From NCBI RefSeq assembly GCF_003583765.1, contig NZ_QXQA01000002.1, forward strand, positions 372,001-436,000: DNA of 64,000 nt. Reading direction: 5' to 3'. This document shows, piece by piece, positions 60,576 to 64,000 of this stretch (position 1 is the first letter of the stretch; every line of letters begins with the position of its first letter). Source of the stretch: Paenibacillus nanensis (GTDB lineage: Bacteria; Bacillota; Bacilli; Paenibacillales; Paenibacillaceae). Position numbers and translations under genes: made by a program. The notes under the pieces were generated by a model. The model was not told the origin of the DNA and did no database searches. It was given only the letters and a program-made list of their open reading frames with translations.

Positions 60576-62804
60576 TTGAGACTGAATAAAATGAGAAAAA
60601 ACGGTAAGCTCTACGTCAAAATGTTGCTGGCCATTACCCTGGGAATCGTACTCGTGCTCATCGCGAGCTCATCCATCTATTATTTTACGTTTGCCCGCAT
60701 TCTCCAAAACAAAGCGTTCGAATCCGATCTTAGCAATTTAACGCAGACCGGGCAGTCCATCGCCAAAACGACGGGCAGCGCGCAAACGGTCGCTTTCCAA
60801 ATTTATCGGAACAGCTCCATCGCAAAAATTTTATATTATGAAAATCCGAATCCATTCGATATACAGGGCGCGATGATGGATTTAAAAAATTATTTGAATT
60901 CGATGCCGTTCCTTGAATCGATTTACGTCTATAATGCGGCGCAGGAACGATTCTACATCGTCTCCCAGAACGGGCAAAACGGCGTTGTTCCAACCGACGC
61001 GCTGACGGATACAGGCATGAACGAAATATTAACCGATTATAAAAAATATAAAGCCTTTGCGCCCATCCCAAGAATTAAACAGCCTGCCGCGGATGGAGCA
61101 GCTGGAACTCCCGTCTATACGTATTTATGCTACGACGCGATCGGCCTGGACCAGACCATGAACTCCGCGATTATCGTCAACGTATCCGCCGATTGGATCA
61201 ATCAAGGCACGGGAAGCGGCTCGAACGGCAAAGAGAGCATGTACCTCATCGATGACCGCGGCGTCATCCGGTCAGTCGAAACGTTAGCCGAATATTATGC
61301 CGACGAACAAAGCATGGACCTCATTCGGGGCGCCGATCCGATAACGAAGTCGAATTTTATTATCGCCGATTTCGAACAAGTCAAATCGCTTGTTACGTTT
61401 ACCGCTCACGATCAATTCGACTGGTATTATGTCCGGATTACGCCCTATGACGAGGTCGTCGGCGAGATGAAAGGCATCCGCGCCAAAACGCTGCAAACGG
61501 CATTTTTCATATCGCTGGCAGGCATTCTGCTGGCATGGTTTTTGTCCAAGTACCTCTATGTTCCGATTAATAAAATGGCGCTTCGCATGGAGGATTTGGA
61601 GTCCGAAAAGCGCAACAGCAGCTACACGATCAGGCAAAATATGCTGCAAAAATTAGTTCAAATCCAGGAATTCGATCCGCACATCCAATTAAATAAGCTG
61701 AAAAGCGTTGGCATAAGCTTCGATTTTACCCGGCCTTATCAGCTGGCTTATTTGCGAATCGACCACTTCGGCACATTTAAAGAAAGAAGCCGAAAGGATA
61801 TTGTGACCTATAAGTTCGCCATTATGAATATCGGCACGGAAATCGTCTCGCAGCACTACCGCGTCGAGTCGCTGGACCTTGAAGATGACGGAATCCTCAT
61901 GCTTCTTAATGCGGGAGGCGAATCGGACAGCCTGCCCGCTTCCGCTGCCGTCATCTTCAAAGAAGTCCAACAAGCTTGTATGGAATATTTGCAAATCGGC
62001 GTCACGGTCGCGGTTACTCCGGTTACGGACGATCCGCACCGGCTGCACGAATTCGTCAAGCAGGCGAAAGAAGCCTCCCTCCTGCGATTTTTTGCGGGCA
62101 GATCATCCATTATCGAAACGAGCAGCCTTGCGAATGACCTGAAATCCTACTCGTTCCCGGTCAGCAAAGAAAAACGGATGATCGAGGCTTTGATGGCCGG
62201 CAAAACAAGCGATGCAAAGACGCTGTTTGCGGAGATTATGCAGGGCACGTCAGGGTACCCGATCTCGGCCGCCGTTCTGGCAGCCAAGCACTTGAATGTG
62301 GCGCTGCATAATATGCTGGAAGAGATTGAAAGAAACGGGTCTCTCCAGCTCGGCTTCGGCACGGAAATCGTTGTTCCCGGCTTCGAGCATTTCGAGACGC
62401 TCGAAGAGATGACGGCCGCGTTTGACGACTTCTTCGACTCTTTAAAATCAAGAATTGTCGAGAAGCGGAGCGGCAGGCAGGAGGAGCTGATCCGTAAAAT
62501 TAACGACATGATTGCTGAACGTTATATGGACTCGAATTTGAGTCTGAATTACATTGCGGATGCGCTGAACATGTCAACCTATCATATTAGCCGGGTTTAT
62601 CGCCAACAGACGCTTACGACCATCGTCGACGTTATTAATCAGGTCCGCATGGATCATGCCCAAAAAATGCTTCTGGGCAGCGATGCTCCAGTATCGGAGA
62701 TCGCGGAAAAAACCGGCTATACAAGCAGCTCTTATTTCCACCGTATGTTCAAGAAGCTATACGGCGTGACCCCTTCGGAATTCAGAAACGCGAAGAGCGG
62801 GTAG
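60576..62804 (+). CDS. Membrane-spanning sensor/AraC-type transcriptional regulator
   Basis: A 742-residue one-component regulator with the same plan as the protein at 34128: helix near residues 12-34, extracytoplasmic Cache-like sensor, helix near 303-325, HAMP-like segment and C-terminal AraC double helix-turn-helix (about 640-740, ending GYTSSSYFHRMFKKLYGVTP, SEFR). A TTG start is chosen since GGGGAGG lies 6 bases upstream; the next in-frame ATG is five codons later. Its target is unclear: it follows the YesMN operon and converges with the discoidin/FIMAH gene. A TATAAT at 60518-60523 is a candidate -10. Confidence 0.9.
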   Translation: MRLNKMRKNGKLYVKMLLAITLGIVLVLIASSSIYYFTFARILQNKAFESDLSNLTQTGQSIAKTTGSAQTVAFQIYRNSSIAKILYYENPNPFDIQGAMMDLKNYLNSMPFLESIYVYNAAQERFYIVSQNGQNGVVPTDALTDTGMNEILTDYKKYKAFAPIPRIKQPAADGAAGTPVYTYLCYDAIGLDQTMNSAIIVNVSADWINQGTGSGSNGKESMYLIDDRGVIRSVETLAEYYADEQSMDLIRGADPITKSNFIIADFEQVKSLVTFTAHDQFDWYYVRITPYDEVVGEMKGIRAKTLQTAFFISLAGILLAWFLSKYLYVPINKMALRMEDLESEKRNSSYTIRQNMLQKLVQIQEFDPHIQLNKLKSVGISFDFTRPYQLAYLRIDHFGTFKERSRKDIVTYKFAIMNIGTEIVSQHYRVESLDLEDDGILMLLNAGGESDSLPASAAVIFKEVQQACMEYLQIGVTVAVTPVTDDPHRLHEFVKQAKEASLLRFFAGRSSIIETSSLANDLKSYSFPVSKEKRMIEALMAGKTSDAKTLFAEIMQGTSGYPISAAVLAAKHLNVALHNMLEEIERNGSLQLGFGTEIVVPGFEHFETLEEMTAAFDDFFDSLKSRIVEKRSGRQEELIRKINDMIAERYMDSNLSLNYIADALNMSTYHISRVYRQQTLTTIVDVINQVRMDHAQKMLLGSDAPVSEIAEKTGYTSSSYFHRMFKKLYGVTPSEFRNAKSG

Positions 62805-62825
62805 CTGCAGCAGGAGCAATGAAAC

Positions 62826-62851
62826 GGGCCGCGGACAATTGTCCGCGGCCC
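62826..62851. terminator. Perfect 26-base palindromic terminator
   Basis: A 13-bp perfectly paired, GC-rich inverted repeat (each arm GGGCCGCGGACAA or its complement) with no unpaired loop bases lies between the convergent AraC regulator and the discoidin/FIMAH gene. No T tract is seen on either side, but the position fits a bidirectional transcription block. Confidence 0.65.
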
Positions 62852-62861
62852 TGCTCGGCAT

Positions 62862-64000
62862 TTATGGAAGGAGATATTGTGCGTCTCGAAGCAGAATCGA
62901 AGCCGCTTCGCTTGAAATGTGCTTGCCGCTCTGCGCGTTGACTTCGTTCACAAAGCTTTCCAGATTGTTATGCTGCAGCTTCTTGAGAAGACTGTTGGCG
63001 ATTCCCTGATTATCGATCGCTCCGCCTGCTTGGAACTGAAGGATCAGCTGCTGCATCGACTCCAGGCTCGTTGTCGTCTCAAACGTCATGATGGCCTTGG
63101 CTTGATTGCCCGCCAGATCCGCCGCGCTAATTTCGAGAACATGCTGCCCAAGCGTCAGCTCATACATCGAGATGACCTTGCCGTTCTCGATAGGGACGCC
63201 ATCCAAGGAAGCCGCGATAGACGAATCATGTACGCCCGATAACGAATCTTCCGCCATGAATGTTACCGTTGCCGTTTCGGAGCCCATGTAGCCTCCTTCC
63301 TTCAGACCTTGGATCTCAATCGCCGGCGCTGATTTGTCGATCTTGACCTGAGCCGTGCGCGGTTCTTCCCTATTGCCTGCAGCATCCACGCTCCAGTACG
63401 TAACGGCATGCGTTCCTTCCTCCGTTAGAAGAATGGTATTCCCGCTTTGTTCCGGTCCGCCATTTACAGTGAACAAGGTCAACGTCACATCCGACTCGTC
63501 GTCTTCGGCTTGCAGCGTAACGACGACATCTTGATTGACCCATCCTTCCGGAGCATCGTCGATTGTCGTTGGAGGCGTTTGATCGGCTGCGGCCGAATAG
63601 ATTTGCACTTCTACGAGCCCGCTTCCCCAGCCGTTGCTGAGCGCATTATTATTTACGCGCCTGACCTCATTCACCTTGAGCTTCACATACCGGTAACGTC
63701 CGCTCAGCTTATCCGAGTTGAAGCCGGCCCACATATTCGTGCTGTTGTCGACCAGCAGCGTCCAGCTCTCGTTATCCGTAGAACCGAATATCTGATACCG
63801 GTGGTACATTTCCGAACCGTTATAAAGCCTGTAAGCTACGTCGATTCGCGCTAAATCATATTCGGCTCCCAAATCCATCGTATAGTCATACGGAGCGGCA
63901 AGACCGCCGAAGAAGTGGGTTCCGTCGCCCGATGTTCTCAGATTGAAGGCGTATCCGTCATTCGCCTTCTCGATTCCTGTGACGGCATCGTTATTGGTAA
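62862..64000 (-). CDS. C-terminal part of a secreted protein with discoidin-like, Ig-like and FIMAH domains
   Basis: The frame stays open to the window edge, so the N-terminus lies outside. The visible 379 residues hold an F5/8 type C (discoidin-like) carbohydrate-binding domain (YTMDLGAEYDLARIDVAYRL, RYVKLKVNEVRR), an OmpL47-like Ig repeat (PPTTIDDAPEGWVNQDVVVT), a second Ig-like domain and a C-terminal FIMAH domain. The FIMAH end is closely similar to that of the beta-helix protein ending at 25787. A glycan-active secreted enzyme is expected, with the catalytic part beyond the edge. Confidence 0.85.
   Translation of the reverse strand, partial: TNNDAVTGIEKANDGYAFNLRTSGDGTHFFGGLAAPYDYTMDLGAEYDLARIDVAYRLYNGSEMYHRYQIFGSTDNESWTLLVDNSTNMWAGFNSDKLSGRYRYVKLKVNEVRRVNNNALSNGWGSGLVEVQIYSAAADQTPPTTIDDAPEGWVNQDVVVTLQAEDDESDVTLTLFTVNGGPEQSGNTILLTEEGTHAVTYWSVDAAGNREEPRTAQVKIDKSAPAIEIQGLKEGGYMGSETATVTFMAEDSLSGVHDSSIAASLDGVPIENGKVISMYELTLGQHVLEISAADLAGNQAKAIMTFETTTSLESMQQLILQFQAGGAIDNQGIANSLLKKLQHNNLESFVNEVNAQSGKHISSEAASILLRDAQYLLP

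Overview
The window looks like a chromosomal segment of an endospore-forming, S-layer-bearing member of the Paenibacillaceae (Paenibacillus or Cohnella type). Reasons: a complete tricistronic GerA-type germination operon, S-layer-homology domains, LplABC-type sugar ABC transporters paired with YesM/YesN-type and membrane-spanning AraC-type regulators, FIMAH and FIVAR modules, strong AGGAGG ribosome binding sites and moderately high GC. The genus is inferred from gene content, not from a marker gene. No rRNA, tRNA, prophage, insertion sequence or CRISPR array was recognised.

Layout. 1-6275: housekeeping and accessory genes (partial M29 aminopeptidase, a SufR-like cysteine-rich regulator in an operon with the tRNA hydroxylase TrhO, a membrane diguanylate cyclase, and a three-gene cluster of serine hydrolase, SGNH hydrolase and DUF1801 protein). 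6276-7502: a non-coding array of about 1 kb whose conserved box recurs in a 62-51-51 bp rhythm. 7503-18397: first carbohydrate block with a GHL6-like glycosidase, two AraC regulators, and a GH88 / tandem RhaM-like / large GH2 / alginate-lyase-like operon whose proteins have no signal peptide and so probably act on imported uronic-acid oligosaccharides. 18478-25706: a ParB-like protein, a DUF2935 protein, gerA operon, a small membrane protein, and an HxlR regulator divergent from a DHFR/RibD-like reductase with a YodB-type operator between them.

25787-46225: second carbohydrate block. An LplABC transporter is followed by a 1507-residue secreted beta-helix protein and is transcribed divergently from a membrane AraC regulator. 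Next come a GH106-like alpha-L-rhamnosidase, an SLH-anchored cohesin protein and a 1986-residue rhamnogalacturonan enzyme (PL11 lyase, two CE12 acetylesterases, cohesin, dockerin-like end). Together these suggest surface-attached breakdown of acetylated rhamnogalacturonan I.

46226-50053: intergenic DNA with cre-like sites and a permease relic, an RNase H-like protein, an isolated nicotianamine-synthase-like enzyme, and a MerR / NmrA-type reductase pair. 50054-64000: third carbohydrate block: a second LplBCA transporter with GH50-like and GH43 enzymes, a divergent YesMN two-component system, another membrane AraC regulator, and the end of a discoidin/FIMAH secreted protein.

The common theme is plant cell-wall pectin: outer enzymes cut and deacetylate rhamnogalacturonan, side-chain enzymes trim arabinogalactan, two ABC systems (no ATPase gene is encoded here) import oligosaccharides, intracellular GH88/GH2/RhaM-like/GH106-like proteins finish them, and AraC-type activators plus CcpA-type cre sites control expression.
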